Assembly: GCA_900549955.1 (NCBI GenBank)
Contig: URQH01000002.1
Location: forward strand, 1-64,000
Direction of reading: 5' to 3'
Length of the DNA stretch: 64,000 nt
Source: an uncultured Eubacteriales bacterium
GTDB lineage: Bacteria; Bacillota; Clostridia; Christensenellales; CAG-138
This document shows positions 7,437-16,029 of the stretch, piece by piece. Position 1 is the stretch's first letter. Each line of letters opens with the position of its first letter. The notes under the pieces were generated by a model. The model worked only from the letters and a program-made list of their open reading frames with translations. It ran no database searches and had not been told where the DNA came from. The position numbers and the translations under genes were made by a program.

Positions 7437-8275
7437 GAATTCTTGCGTTCCTTTTGCCGCCGCTTCTCCTGCAGCAGCGCATATCTGGTCCATACGCCCG
7501 AATATAGGATGTTGCGCAGGATCTGCGCATCCTGTATGAGCGGCAGCGTTTCAAAAGCCAGGGCAGCCTCGCCAATGAGCATGGTCAGCATGTCCCGGCA
7601 CCGTCCCTCAAACGCCGGTTCCCTGCTCCACGCTTGCAGCGGGTTGTAACGGCCGCGCCGCACATCCGCCTCCACGTCCAGGCAGGCGTCCATGAGATAG
7701 ATAAAGCGGCCGAGCGCAGCGCCAAAGCGGCGCAACGTGCCGGCCCAGTGGTCGGCCTCATCCGGCACAAACAGCTCCCCCATCAGCGCGGCAAAGCAGT
7801 TCGCAGCCTCGTCCGCCGTGCCGTTTTCCGCCTCGATGCGCCGGAGCGTGCCAATGCCACGCTCTACTGCGCCGCACTGGCGTGGATAGGCCTTCTGTAG
7901 CGCGGGCAAACGTGGTTTGAGCAACAACGCACCTGCGTGTTTGATGGCATTGCGGTCGTCCGCCCAATCGTCCTCGCAGTTGTAGTACGCAAGCAGGACG
8001 TTCAGATCCGCAGCGTAATCCGTAAATCGCGTCTGCACCCACTCGTGCGGGCGGACGGGATGGGGCGCGCAGCGCTCCGTTCCCCGCGTCTCCTCCGGCT
8101 CATACAGCGAACCGAGCAGCAGGACCAGGAACGTCATGTCATACGTGAGCGTCAGCCGTGCCGACGCGCCATGCCGGCCGCTCAGGGAACGGCACAGCCC
8201 GCAATAGAAGGCGCGATAGCGCCGCAACTGCTCGGGCGTAAGTGCCTTCTGATTGGCCACGACAAAACCGAACAT
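7433..8275 (-). CDS. DUF5685 family protein
   Basis: A 280-residue protein of unknown function that matches the DUF5685 family seen in Clostridia. The N-terminus MFGFVV-NQKALTPEQLRRYRAFYCGLCRSL is typical, with a CGLC pair that could bind metal. The rest is helical with conserved acidic and histidine residues (YNCEDDWADD, KHAGALLL, LGRFIYLMDACLD), a pattern reminiscent of terpenoid-synthase-like helical bundles but without a proven active site. It lies between a zinc-ribbon membrane protein (3 bases upstream) and a J-domain gene (overlapping), so the three are likely to function together. Confidence 0.8.
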   Translation of the reverse strand: MFGFVVANQKALTPEQLRRYRAFYCGLCRSLSGRHGASARLTLTYDMTFLVLLLGSLYEPEETRGTERCAPHPVRPHEWVQTRFTDYAADLNVLLAYYNCEDDWADDRNAIKHAGALLLKPRLPALQKAYPRQCGAVERGIGTLRRIEAENGTADEAANCFAALMGELFVPDEADHWAGTLRRFGAALGRFIYLMDACLDVEADVRRGRYNPLQAWSREPAFEGRCRDMLTMLIGEAALAFETLPLIQDAQILRNILYSGVWTRYALLQEKRRQKERKNS

Positions 8276-8278
8276 CGC

Positions 8279-8686
8279 TCACGTGTTCCTGACAAACGTC
8301 GTGCGGCATTTGGGGCAAGTGATCTTGATCTTCCCCTTGCCCTTCGGCACACGGACCGTGACGCCACACTGGGGGCACTTGAAAAAGCGGTGCGTCTTCT
8401 GCTGCTTGATGCGCTCTTTCCACGAGCGAAATCGCCCGGTAAACCGGTTGCGCAGGCGCAAAAACTTCTGGTTCTCCTGGTACCGCCGGCTCGTCTGTTT
8501 GGAAAAAATCCGGTAATAGCCGAAAGCGAGCAGCGCAAGCGCCGCCACCCAGAGGACGGTGCTGGCGATGCTTTCGCCAAAGAACATCGAAACGATCAGC
8601 AGCACCATGCTCACGATGAGCAGGAAATTGGTGAGCGGATCCACGCCATATCGGCCGACCATAATCTTTGCGAGCCACTTTTTCAT
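8279..8686 (-). CDS. Membrane protein with C-terminal zinc ribbon
   Basis: A 135-residue protein: a short basic N-terminus, two membrane segments (about 18-37 and 40-60), a basic linker and a C-terminal zinc ribbon made of CPQCG (about 105) and CPKC (about 125). The ribbon faces the cytoplasm if the two segments form a hairpin. Function is unknown. It is first in an operon with the DUF5685 and J-domain genes, three bases before the former. The ribosome site GGGAGG precedes ATG by a rather long 12 bases, and a promoter lies at 8832-8860. Confidence 0.8.
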   Translation of the reverse strand: MKKWLAKIMVGRYGVDPLTNFLLIVSMVLLIVSMFFGESIASTVLWVAALALLAFGYYRIFSKQTSRRYQENQKFLRLRNRFTGRFRSWKERIKQQKTHRFFKCPQCGVTVRVPKGKGKIKITCPKCRTTFVRNT

Positions 8687-8994
8687 ACCATTCCAATGCC
8701 TCCCACGATGATTCCAATCCAGCGGCGGCAGAGCCAGCGCAACGGCACGTGCGCAGCACCCTCAGGCAGCAGTGCAAAGCGCCCTGCGTCTGCCGGCGGC
8801 ACTGCGCTGCAGACTTGCGATACTGTACAGAATCATATCATGGCGTTTGCGTTACGGCAATGTTCAAAACGGAATGTTCAAATTCCTGTCAAATTGTTTC
8901 ATCATTTGGCGGGAAAACAGGCAGGAGCGCGCCGCGCGCCGGGCATCCGGCGCGTCGGCCCCCCTTCCTTGCAGGGCAAACGATGACCCATCCG
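8687..8994. other. Intergenic region: operon promoter and a GC-rich hairpin
   Basis: About 310 bases without a gene. It holds the promoter at 8832-8860 for the downstream minus-strand operon, two near-copies of AATGTTCAAA around 8858-8882, and a GC-rich hairpin near 8933-8953 (CGCGCCGG/CCGGCGCG) shortly after the stop of the 176-residue membrane protein gene, possibly its terminator although the U-tract is poor. Confidence 0.5.
8832..8860 (-). promoter_or_regulatory. Promoter of the zinc-ribbon/DUF5685/J-domain operon
   Basis: Minus strand TTGCCG (8855-8860), 17-base spacer, TATGAT (8832-8837). It lies about 145 bases before the first ATG, leaving a fairly long untranslated leader. Confidence 0.6.
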
Positions 8995-9525
8995 TCAATT
9001 TGCATCCGGTGTTTCAGGTTTCCTGTCCGAGGCCGGCTCTTCCGGCTCGTCAAACTCAAATGCGTCGACCGGCAAAACGTGCCCCGCCTGCCTGCCCTGC
9101 TGTGTGGCCGATGACCGCGGCGCCGTCCGATCGGTAAACTTGCGCAGCTTGATTACCATCAGCACGATCAACGCCACGATCAGCCCCATGCAGACGTATG
9201 TCAACGTCAGCAGGACAGTGGGCGTCAGAAAGCTCCAAAAGCCCATGTCGGCGACTTTCGGCACGTATTCCACCGTGGCGGCGGCCGTGTCCGTGGCCTC
9301 AGTCAGCTGCGTCGTGTAAAGCTGCGTCATCAGCAGGGAAAACACGCTGTTGAGTACCATGACGATGCCGAGAGCCAGATAGATCTTGCGCATGGTCTTT
9401 CGGAACGCTTCCTCCATGCCCTTTTTGACGTTCTCGGTCGCATACAGCTTGCCTTTGCCGGTGATACCGGCAAACAGCACGTACGCGCCCATGGCGAGCA
9501 GCAGCAGATCAAACATGTAAGACAT
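8995..9525 (-). CDS. Membrane protein of unknown function
   Basis: A 176-residue protein I do not recognise. It has three hydrophobic segments (about 5-22, 47-68 and 97-122) and a charged, Pro/Glu-rich C-terminal tail expected in the cytoplasm. A KGMEEAFRKTMRKIYLALG amphipathic linker precedes the second segment. Ribosome site AAAGGAG precedes ATG 9525. It follows cysS by 21 bases on the same strand and is probably co-transcribed with cysE-cysS, but nothing in it points to cysteine metabolism. Confidence 0.75.
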   Translation of the reverse strand: MSYMFDLLLLAMGAYVLFAGITGKGKLYATENVKKGMEEAFRKTMRKIYLALGIVMVLNSVFSLLMTQLYTTQLTEATDTAAATVEYVPKVADMGFWSFLTPTVLLTLTYVCMGLIVALIVLMVIKLRKFTDRTAPRSSATQQGRQAGHVLPVDAFEFDEPEEPASDRKPETPDAN

Positions 9526-9546
9526 CTGGTTTCTCCTTTGTAAAAA

Positions 9547-10938
9547 TTAAGACAGTTTTTTGAGCTTCGGCCCCTGCGCCGTATCCTCAACGGCATAGCC
9601 CATCTCCTTGAGCTGGTCGCGGATGGCATCCGCCCGTGCAAAGTCCTTTGCCTTGCGGGCCTGCTGGCGTTCATCAAGCAACCGGAGCGCCTCCTCCGGC
9701 ATGGCCTCCTCCTGCTTGTGCTGTAACAGGCCCAGCACGCCGGTGAGCTGATCGAACAGCGCCTTCGCCGCGTCGATGGCTGCCCCGTCGCGCGGTTCCG
9801 TCACGAAAGTATTGCACGCGCGCACCAGATCGAACAATACACCAATGGCGTCCGCCGTGTTCAGGTCGTCGTCCATCGCCGCTTCAAACCGGGCGCGGAA
9901 CCCGTCGAGGGACGCGGTAAACGCCGCATCCTCCGCCGTCGCCTGCACGCGCTGCGCCTCCTCCAGCCGTTCGCGCGCCGTGCGCAGCCGCGTGAGCGCC
10001 GCCTCCGCCTGCTGAATCAGCTCGCGCGAGAAGTTGACCGGGTTGCGATAGTGCACGGAGAGCATGAACATGCGCACCGCTTCGAGATCGAACTCTTTGG
10101 CAATGTCGCGCACTGTGAAAAAATTGCCAAGAGACTTGCTCATCTTCTGGTTGTCGACGTTGATGTAGCCGTTGTGCATCCAATAGCGCGCAAACGGCTT
10201 GCCCGTCGCGGCCTCTGACTGGGCAATCTCATTCTCATGGTGCGGGAAGATCAGGTCCTGGCCGCCGGCGTGGATGTCGAACGACTCGCCGAGAATGGCC
10301 ATGCTCATGGCGCTGCACTCGATATGCCAGCCGGGACGGCCCCGGCCCCAGGGCGCATCCCATGCGGGTTCGCCGGGCTTTTCGCCCTTCCAGAGTGCAA
10401 AGTCGAGCGGGTCGCGCTTCTGCTCTGTAGGATCGACGCGCGCGCCGTTTTCAAGGTCGTCGATGTTCTGTCCGGAGAGCTTGCCATAGCCCGGGAAGCT
10501 GCGCACGGCAAAATACACGTCTCCATTGTCCGCCGCATACGCATGACCGCCGTCGATCAGCTTTTGCACGAGCGAGATGATCTCACCAATGTGCTGCGTC
10601 GCGCGCGGGTTGGCGCTGGCCCGTTCGATGCCCAATGCGTCGGCATCGCGATAGTATTCCGCGATAAAGCGTTCGCCAAGCTCCGCGACGGTCGTCCCTT
10701 CTTCATGGGCGCGGCGGATCATTTTATCGTCGATGTCGGTAAAGTTCTGTACGAACGTCACCTGAAAACCTTTATACTCGAGGTACCGGCGCAGCGTGTC
10801 GAACACAATGAACGGCCGCGCGTTGCCAATGTGGAAATAGTTGTAAACCGTGGGACCGCAGGCGTACATGCGGATCTGCCCGGGCACCAGCGGCACCAGC
10901 TCTTCCTTCTTGCGGGTCATGGTGTTATAAATCTGCAT
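9547..10938 (-). CDS. cysS: Cysteine--tRNA ligase
   Basis: Class I synthetase charging tRNA-Cys, 463 residues, the normal length. Visible signatures are CGPTVYNYFHIGNARPF (HIGH motif, with the zinc-binding Cys at CGPTVY), the GWHIECSAM segment supplying further zinc ligands, and KMSKSLGN near residue 265, followed by the DALR and C-terminal tRNA-binding domains. Although the frame is open further upstream, the start is ATG 10938 because of GGAGGAAG just before it and because homologues begin MQIYNT. It follows cysE by 28 bases and shares its T-box control. Confidence 0.97.
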   Translation of the reverse strand: MQIYNTMTRKKEELVPLVPGQIRMYACGPTVYNYFHIGNARPFIVFDTLRRYLEYKGFQVTFVQNFTDIDDKMIRRAHEEGTTVAELGERFIAEYYRDADALGIERASANPRATQHIGEIISLVQKLIDGGHAYAADNGDVYFAVRSFPGYGKLSGQNIDDLENGARVDPTEQKRDPLDFALWKGEKPGEPAWDAPWGRGRPGWHIECSAMSMAILGESFDIHAGGQDLIFPHHENEIAQSEAATGKPFARYWMHNGYINVDNQKMSKSLGNFFTVRDIAKEFDLEAVRMFMLSVHYRNPVNFSRELIQQAEAALTRLRTARERLEEAQRVQATAEDAAFTASLDGFRARFEAAMDDDLNTADAIGVLFDLVRACNTFVTEPRDGAAIDAAKALFDQLTGVLGLLQHKQEEAMPEEALRLLDERQQARKAKDFARADAIRDQLKEMGYAVEDTAQGPKLKKLS

Positions 10939-10966
10939 CTGACCTTCCTCCATTCTAAATATTATA

Positions 10967-11743
10967 TCATACGTCGCCTTGTTTTTCCAACTGCACATCG
11001 ACAGCGTGGCGCTCCGTTTCCCGCCGTTCCAGCGCCTCGATGCGCCGCAGCAGGTTCTGCATCTGCTGCTCCACCGGATCCGGCAGATGCACCTGGTCGA
11101 GATCCACGCCCGCTTCGCCCTCCGGATGCGCCGCGGCACGCGCCTTGGCCGTGTCGCAGGCCGCCCGCAGCTGGCAATCCGGCGCATTGCGGTCACACTC
11201 CGGTTGATCGCAGCAACGCACGAGGCAATCGTACAGGCGTACCACGTGTCCCGGCACGCCCACCACCGTCGCGCACGGCGGCACCTCCGAAAGCACCACG
11301 GCGCCCGCACCGATCTTGGCGTAATCGCCCACGGTAAAGGGCCCAAGCACGGCCGCGCCGGCGGAAATGGTCACATGGTTGCCGATGGTCGGGTGGCGCT
11401 TGCCGGTCTCCTTGCCCGTGCCGCCCAGGGTCGCCCCCTGATAGATCGTCACGTCGTCGCCAATCTCTGCCGTCTCCCCAATGACCACGCCGTGTCCATG
11501 GTCGATAAACAGGCGCCGCCCTATCTTTGCTGCGGGATGAATCTCCACGCCCGTAAAAAAACGGCACCATTCCGACATCAGCCGCGCCAGCATGCGCAGA
11601 TGATGACGGTACAAAAAATGTGCAAACCGGTGCATCCGCACGGCGTGGAAGCCAGGATAGCACAAGAACACCTCCCACGCGTTGCGCGCGGCCGGGTCGC
11701 GGTCGAGCACGCATTTTAGATCACTGCGGAACGAATCGAACAT
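10967..11743 (-). CDS. cysE: Serine O-acetyltransferase
   Basis: Acetylates serine from acetyl-CoA, the first step of cysteine synthesis. 258 residues: a helical N-terminal domain (1-65), a left-handed beta-helix of hexapeptide repeats (66-160) with the catalytic DHGHG segment (81-85) and YQGATLGGTG, then a C-terminal extension. The extension carries six cysteines within residues 173-196 and a short coiled coil (about 222-245). ATG 11743 is chosen from the GGGGGAGA ribosome site and homologue starts. It is first in cysE-cysS behind a Cys-specific T-box, so cysteine supply and charging respond to the same tRNA. Confidence 0.93.
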   Translation of the reverse strand: MFDSFRSDLKCVLDRDPAARNAWEVFLCYPGFHAVRMHRFAHFLYRHHLRMLARLMSEWCRFFTGVEIHPAAKIGRRLFIDHGHGVVIGETAEIGDDVTIYQGATLGGTGKETGKRHPTIGNHVTISAGAAVLGPFTVGDYAKIGAGAVVLSEVPPCATVVGVPGHVVRLYDCLVRCCDQPECDRNAPDCQLRAACDTAKARAAAHPEGEAGVDLDQVHLPDPVEQQMQNLLRRIEALERRETERHAVDVQLEKQGDV

Positions 11744-11760
11744 CACATCTCCCCCAAAAC

Positions 11761-12034
11761 AAAAAATACACAAACGCCTGCATAAAGACGAATGTGCTTC
11801 GCGGTTCCACTTTATTTGGAAATGGGCATTTCCCTCTCACGACCGGCAAACGACCGGTCTGGCCTTAACGCGGCCGGACGTCCGGCGATACAGGGGCGTA
11901 CGCCCGTTGTCACCGGCGGCTATGGGAGGCACTTCGCCGCCGCACCATCCCGGGCCGGCTTGCAGCCGGTGACCAGCCCTCTCTTTGGGCGGCCGCCACG
12001 GTTACTCTTTCCCAATCACTGCCTTTTTCTGCAA
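11761..12034 (-). promoter_or_regulatory. T-box leader, Cys specifier, of cysE-cysS
   Basis: On the minus strand the core AAAGTGGAACCGCGAAG lies at about 11797-11813. The 5' region starts GGGAAAGAGTAAC, then a distal Stem I hairpin with loop CTGCAAG, then GAAG-TGC-CTCC with TGC at 11939-11941, the expected specifier position and a cysteine codon. The terminator side ends in ATTTTTTG near 11758-11766. Uncharged tRNA-Cys should turn on serine acetyltransferase and CysRS together. Confidence 0.93.
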
Positions 12035-12036
12035 TT

Positions 12037-12066
12037 ACTATATGCCATGGAGCGCCGGTTTGTCAA
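12037..12066 (-). promoter_or_regulatory. Promoter of cysE-cysS leader
   Basis: Minus strand TTGACA (12061-12066), 18-base spacer, TATAGT (12037-12042), just before the T-box leader. Confidence 0.75.
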
Positions 12067-12180
12067 GACGGTTGGAAGTTGTAGTTGAAACGCGCGCACG
12101 CTTATCAAAAAGTTTGCATTCATTTGCGCGCAGATATGGTATACTGTTATCGAGTCCATTGGTTAAGGAGGGTCGTTTTC

Positions 12181-12693
12181 GTGACGCTGCTTGAAATCCT
12201 CGGCCCCGCGGCGATTCCCACCATCATCTGTCTCGCAGTCGGGCTGTTGCTGCTGCTGATCGAAATGTTTACGCCGGGCATCGGGGTGCCTGGCGTGCTG
12301 GGCGTACTGTCGCTGATTGCGGTGATCGTGATTCAGATCTTTTTCGGCTCGCCCGTCGCAGCGTTTTACATTTCTGCCGGCGTGCTGCTCATCATCGTGG
12401 GCGCGCTGCTGTTCTTCGTCCGTTCGCTGCAAAAGGGACGGCTTTCGCGCTCGTTTATCGTGCTGAACGATCAGATCGACGGCAACTCTACCTCGCTGTC
12501 GGACACAAAAGAGCAGCAGAACATCGGTCGCCGGGGCATCACCATCACGCCGCTGCGCCCTGCCGGCATCGCGGAGTTTGACGGTGAGCGCATGGACGTC
12601 ATGACCAGCGGCGCCTATCTGGAAGCGGGCGTCCCAGTCGTGATCACAGACATCGAGGGGCTGCACATCCTCGTCAAAGCAGTTGAAAAATGA
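12181..12693 (+). CDS. NfeD-family membrane protein
   Basis: A 170-residue NfeD1b-type protein: three to four N-terminal membrane segments (about 8-85, with GLLLLLIEMFTPGIGVPGVLG) and a C-terminal OB-fold domain (about 110-170, with GRRGITITPLRPAGIAEFDG and LEAGVPVVITDIEG). NfeD proteins partner with flotillin/stomatin-type proteins in membrane microdomains, and floA lies two genes downstream. GTG 12181 is the start because AAGGAGGG precedes it and homologues begin there. A TATACT at 12140-12145 is the likely -10. Confidence 0.9.
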   Translation: MTLLEILGPAAIPTIICLAVGLLLLLIEMFTPGIGVPGVLGVLSLIAVIVIQIFFGSPVAAFYISAGVLLIIVGALLFFVRSLQKGRLSRSFIVLNDQIDGNSTSLSDTKEQQNIGRRGITITPLRPAGIAEFDGERMDVMTSGAYLEAGVPVVITDIEGLHILVKAVEK

Positions 12694-12702
12694 AGGCGAA
12701 CA

Positions 12703-12939
12703 ATGGGCATGAAATTCTGTAAAACGTGCGGCACGCTGTATACCGATTCTCTCGGCGTCTGCCCAAAGTGTAACGCCGCTGTCGCGGCGCGCGCGGCGGA
12801 GCAGGCAAAGGAGCCCGTCGCGCCGGTCGATGCGGCACAGCGCAAGCGCCAGTGGATCGCCATATGCCTTGGCGTGCCCGGTCTGATCCTGTTCCTGTAT
12901 CTCGTAATCTGGGGCCTAGGCGCCCTCGGCAACGCATAA
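12703..12939 (+). CDS. Small zinc-ribbon membrane protein
   Basis: A 78-residue protein: an N-terminal zinc ribbon with CKTCG (residues 6-10) and CPKC (20-23), an Ala/Glu-rich linker, and one C-terminal membrane segment (about 50-70). Function unknown. It sits between NfeD and floA, nine bases after the former and 29 before the latter, and is probably part of the same membrane-domain operon. Confidence 0.8.
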   Translation: MGMKFCKTCGTLYTDSLGVCPKCNAAVAARAAEQAKEPVAPVDAAQRKRQWIAICLGVPGLILFLYLVIWGLGALGNA

Positions 12940-12968
12940 CCCACCATCACCCACAGAGGAGGTTCTTT

Positions 12969-13967
12969 ATGGAATTCGTCATCACCATCGTCATTGTCCT
13001 GGCGGCCATCCTGTTTCTCGTGCTGTTCTTCACGTTTGTCCCGCTCGGGCTGTGGATTTCCGCCCGCGCGTCCGGCGTGCACATCGGCATCCTGCAGCTC
13101 GTAGGCATGCGCATCCGGAAAGTCATCCCCTCGCGCATCGTCAGCCCGCTCATCAAGGCCACCAAAGCAGGTCTTGCGGTTTCCATCAATAAGCTCGAAG
13201 CGCATTACCTGGCCGGCGGCAACGTGGACCGCGTGATCAACGCGCTCATCGCCGCGCAGCGTGCCGGCATCCCGCTGGACTTTGAAAAGTCCTGCGCCAT
13301 CGACCTGGCTGGCCGCGACGTGCTCAACGCCGTGCAGATGAGCGTCAACCCCAAAGTGATCGAAACGCCCATCATCGCCGCCGTCGCCATGGATGGCATC
13401 GAGCTGCGCGCCAAAGCACGTGTCACCGTGCGCGCCAACATCGACCGGCTTGTCGGCGGCGCCGGGGAAGAGACGATTATCGCGCGCATCGGCGAGGGCA
13501 TCGTGACCACGGTCGGCTCCTCCGCGAGCCACAAAGCCGTTCTCGAAAACCCTGACCTCATCTCCCGCACCGTGCTGAACAAGGGCTTAGACGCAGGCAC
13601 CGCGTTTGAAATCCTGTCCATCGATATCGCCGATGTCGACGTGGGTCGCAACGTCGGCGCACAGCTGCAGATCGACCAGGCAGAAGCGGACAAGCGCATT
13701 GCCCAGGCGCTCGCAGAGGAACGCCGCGCCATGGCCGTCGCGCAGGAGCAGGAAAACCTGGCCGCCGTGCAGGGCATGCGCGCACGCGTGATCGAGGCAG
13801 AGGCAGAGGTGCCCAAGGCCATTGCCGCCGCGTTCCGCGAGGGCAAGCTCGGCGTCATGGATTACTACAACATGCAGAACGTGATCTCCGACACCGAAAT
13901 GCGCAACGCCATCTCCCGCGGCACAACGCCGGCACCGCGTAACGCTGGCGAAACGGACGGCAAATAA
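12969..13967 (+). CDS. floA: Flotillin-like protein FloA
   Basis: Membrane-microdomain scaffold of 332 residues. An N-terminal hairpin anchor (about 2-30) is followed by a SPFH/flotillin-like domain and a C-terminal region rich in Ala/Glu (EADKRIAQALAEERRAMAVAQEQE, shown in part) that mediates oligomerisation. The whole length and the LISRTVLNKGLDAGTAFEILSIDIADVD-type core match YqfA/FloA of Firmicutes. ATG 12969 follows GAGGAGGTTCTTT. The upstream NfeD gene is the usual operon partner. Confidence 0.94.
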   Translation: MEFVITIVIVLAAILFLVLFFTFVPLGLWISARASGVHIGILQLVGMRIRKVIPSRIVSPLIKATKAGLAVSINKLEAHYLAGGNVDRVINALIAAQRAGIPLDFEKSCAIDLAGRDVLNAVQMSVNPKVIETPIIAAVAMDGIELRAKARVTVRANIDRLVGGAGEETIIARIGEGIVTTVGSSASHKAVLENPDLISRTVLNKGLDAGTAFEILSIDIADVDVGRNVGAQLQIDQAEADKRIAQALAEERRAMAVAQEQENLAAVQGMRARVIEAEAEVPKAIAAAFREGKLGVMDYYNMQNVISDTEMRNAISRGTTPAPRNAGETDGK

Positions 13968-14007
13968 CAACTGCGCTTGACAATCAGCGCGCCTTGAGGA
14001 GAAATCC

Positions 14008-14574
14008 ATGGATATTCTCATCGTCATTGCGCTGCTTGCATGGGTATTTATCAGTTCGGCAAACAAGAAAAAGGCCCGCAAGCAGCAGGAAGAAAAAAAC
14101 CGCCGCGCCGTGCAGGAGGCGGAACGGCAGCAGGCGCCGCAGGCAAAACAGGCGGCGTCCGCTCCCCCGCTTCGGCCGCAGGTCAAGCCCACCGTACAGC
14201 CGCGCCAGACCGCACCACAGCCGCAGCGTCCACACGTGGTGCAGCCAAGCCGCGCCACCGGTCATGCGCACACGGAAAGCAGCATGACTGGGTTTGCGCC
14301 CTGCCCGCCGGCAAGGGCCTCTGCCCCACGCAACGGCAACCGGGGACAAAACAGCTCGCTCGGCGGCCGGTCGAGCCCTGCGCCCATCGCTGCACAGCGC
14401 GGCCGAGCGGCGGCGTCAGCTTCCCAGCCGGCCGCCGCCGCGCCCAAAGTGGTGTCGCTCGAGACCAGCGCGCAGCCGGCCTTTGTCTTTGATCCACTGC
14501 AGGTCCGCAACGGCCTGATCTATGCGGAGATTCTCGGCAAACCCAAAGCGCTTCGCCACGTGCACACGCGATAA
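14008..14574 (+). CDS. Membrane-anchored low-complexity protein downstream of floA
   Basis: A 188-residue protein of unknown function. It has one N-terminal membrane anchor (about 2-17, LIVIALLAWVFISS), a basic segment (NKKKARKQQEEKNRR), a long Pro/Gln/Ala-rich disordered stretch (about 40-150), and a short conserved-looking C-terminus (FDPLQVRNGLIYAEILGKPKAL, here cut) that could be a binding peptide. Proteins with this arrangement often lie after floA in Clostridia, but I know of no assigned role. Ribosome site GAGGAG precedes ATG 14008. Confidence 0.75.
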   Translation: MDILIVIALLAWVFISSANKKKARKQQEEKNRRAVQEAERQQAPQAKQAASAPPLRPQVKPTVQPRQTAPQPQRPHVVQPSRATGHAHTESSMTGFAPCPPARASAPRNGNRGQNSSLGGRSSPAPIAAQRGRAAASASQPAAAAPKVVSLETSAQPAFVFDPLQVRNGLIYAEILGKPKALRHVHTR

Positions 14575-14576
14575 CT

Positions 14577-15983
14577 ATGGAACAATCGACTGAAAAATCG
14601 ATCAGGCGGCTTCGGCTCGCCATGACGCTCATACCGCTGCTCGCGCTCGTAGCCTGTTATGGGTATTGGCTGATGAGCAATACGCACGCGCGCGCAATCG
14701 GCGTTTTGGCTTCCGCCGTATTATTGGTGCTGTTTCTGCTGCTGGGTATCCGCTTCATCCCGCAGTGGATCGGCGCCTGGAGCGGCGAACCGGAAGCCGT
14801 TTTCCGTGTCTGCGACGGTCGCCGCAGCGCACGCCGGCAGCGGATGCACCCGTTTTTCAAGATCATACTGGCCGTCCTGCTTACCCGGCTCCTGCTCTTT
14901 GGCATTGCCTATCTGATCACAGCCGTACAGCAGGGCTATACCGGCGGCATTTTTGACCGGCTCGACATCTGGACCCCGCTCAACACCGACTCGCGTCACT
15001 ATCTGAGCCTGGCGGAGCACGGGTACCAGACGACGGGCAACGAGCGGCTGTTGCTTGTCTTTTTCCCGTTCTATCCGCTCCTTGTACGGGTATGCAACTA
15101 CATTTTTCAAAATTTCCTGGTATCCGGCCTGTTCGTCTCCAACGTGATGTTCCTGTTCGCCGGCTACTTACTCTATGAGCTGGCCCTGCTCGACACCGAC
15201 CGGCGAGGAGCGCTACGCGCCGTCAAATATTTGTGTATCCTCCCCGCCTCCTGTCTGTTCTGCGCACCGATGAGCGACAGCCTATTCTTGTTTCTGACGG
15301 TGGCCGGCATGTATTTGGCTCGCAAAAAACAATATGTCTTTGCCAGCATCCTGGGCTTTTTCTCCGCGCTGACGCGTCTGCCCGGCGTATTGCTGTTCGC
15401 CCCCGTCTGCTTTGAGCTTGTAGGTGACCTGATTCGTGAACACCGAGCGGGCGCTTCTGGTCGCAAATATGTGCTCCATTCCGTGGGACGCTGCCTGTCA
15501 CTGCTGCTCATCCCCATGGGGTTAGTTCTGTATCTTTGCCTGAATTATCAACTGACGGGCGACTGGTTCCGCTTTCTCGAATACCAGCGGGAAAACTGGA
15601 ATCAGGGTCTCGGCTGGTTCTTCAGCACGGCAGAATATCAGACCGTCTATGGTCTGACTGCGCTCCGTGAGCAGCCAACGGTCTTTTACGGCCTGTGGTT
15701 GCCCAGCCTCATCTATTTGTTTGGCTCCATCGCCATTCTGATTGCGGCACAGAAAAAGTTGCGTCCATCCTATGTGGCCTATTTCCTTCTTTACTATGCC
15801 ATCACGATGGGCGCCACATGGTTGTTGTCTGCTCCGCGCTATTTGACGGCCGCCTTTCCTCTGGCCCTCGGACTCGCCGCCATTACGGAAAAACGTTGGG
15901 CCGATGCGCTGGCCACCACGCTGTGCACGGCGGGACTGTTGTACTACCTGTTCGCCTTCTTGCAGCACTGGTCTGTGTACTGA
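14577..15983 (+). CDS. PIG-V/Gpi18-like mannosyltransferase
   Basis: A 468-residue integral membrane GT-C-type glycosyltransferase, related to GPI mannosyltransferase II (PIG-V). It begins with two membrane segments and a basic loop, then about nine more. Family marks are the acidic DSRHYLSLAEHGY near residue 140 and the FFPFYPLLVR segment (residues ~162-171), and later SAPRYLTAAFPLALGL. These enzymes use polyprenyl-phosphate sugars; the acceptor in bacteria is unknown. It starts two bases after the stop of the FloA-associated gene without a clear ribosome site, implying coupled translation. It is the last gene of the floA run. Confidence 0.82.
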   Translation: MEQSTEKSIRRLRLAMTLIPLLALVACYGYWLMSNTHARAIGVLASAVLLVLFLLLGIRFIPQWIGAWSGEPEAVFRVCDGRRSARRQRMHPFFKIILAVLLTRLLLFGIAYLITAVQQGYTGGIFDRLDIWTPLNTDSRHYLSLAEHGYQTTGNERLLLVFFPFYPLLVRVCNYIFQNFLVSGLFVSNVMFLFAGYLLYELALLDTDRRGALRAVKYLCILPASCLFCAPMSDSLFLFLTVAGMYLARKKQYVFASILGFFSALTRLPGVLLFAPVCFELVGDLIREHRAGASGRKYVLHSVGRCLSLLLIPMGLVLYLCLNYQLTGDWFRFLEYQRENWNQGLGWFFSTAEYQTVYGLTALREQPTVFYGLWLPSLIYLFGSIAILIAAQKKLRPSYVAYFLLYYAITMGATWLLSAPRYLTAAFPLALGLAAITEKRWADALATTLCTAGLLYYLFAFLQHWSVY

Positions 15984-15989
15984 TTGCCG

Positions 15990-16018
15990 TTGACAGCCGC
16001 CCGAAAATTCACTAAAAT
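15990..16018 (+). promoter_or_regulatory. Promoter of tRNA-Leu(UAA)
   Basis: TTGACA (15990-15995), 17-base spacer, TAAAAT (16013-16018), twelve bases before the mature tRNA 5' end. Confidence 0.8.
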
Positions 16019-16029
16019 AGCTATAATGT

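Noticed and set aside
11966..11968. TGC in the distal loop of the Cys T-box as specifier
   Set aside because: It corresponds to the CTGAAAG-type distal hairpin loop seen in the His leader, not the specifier loop.
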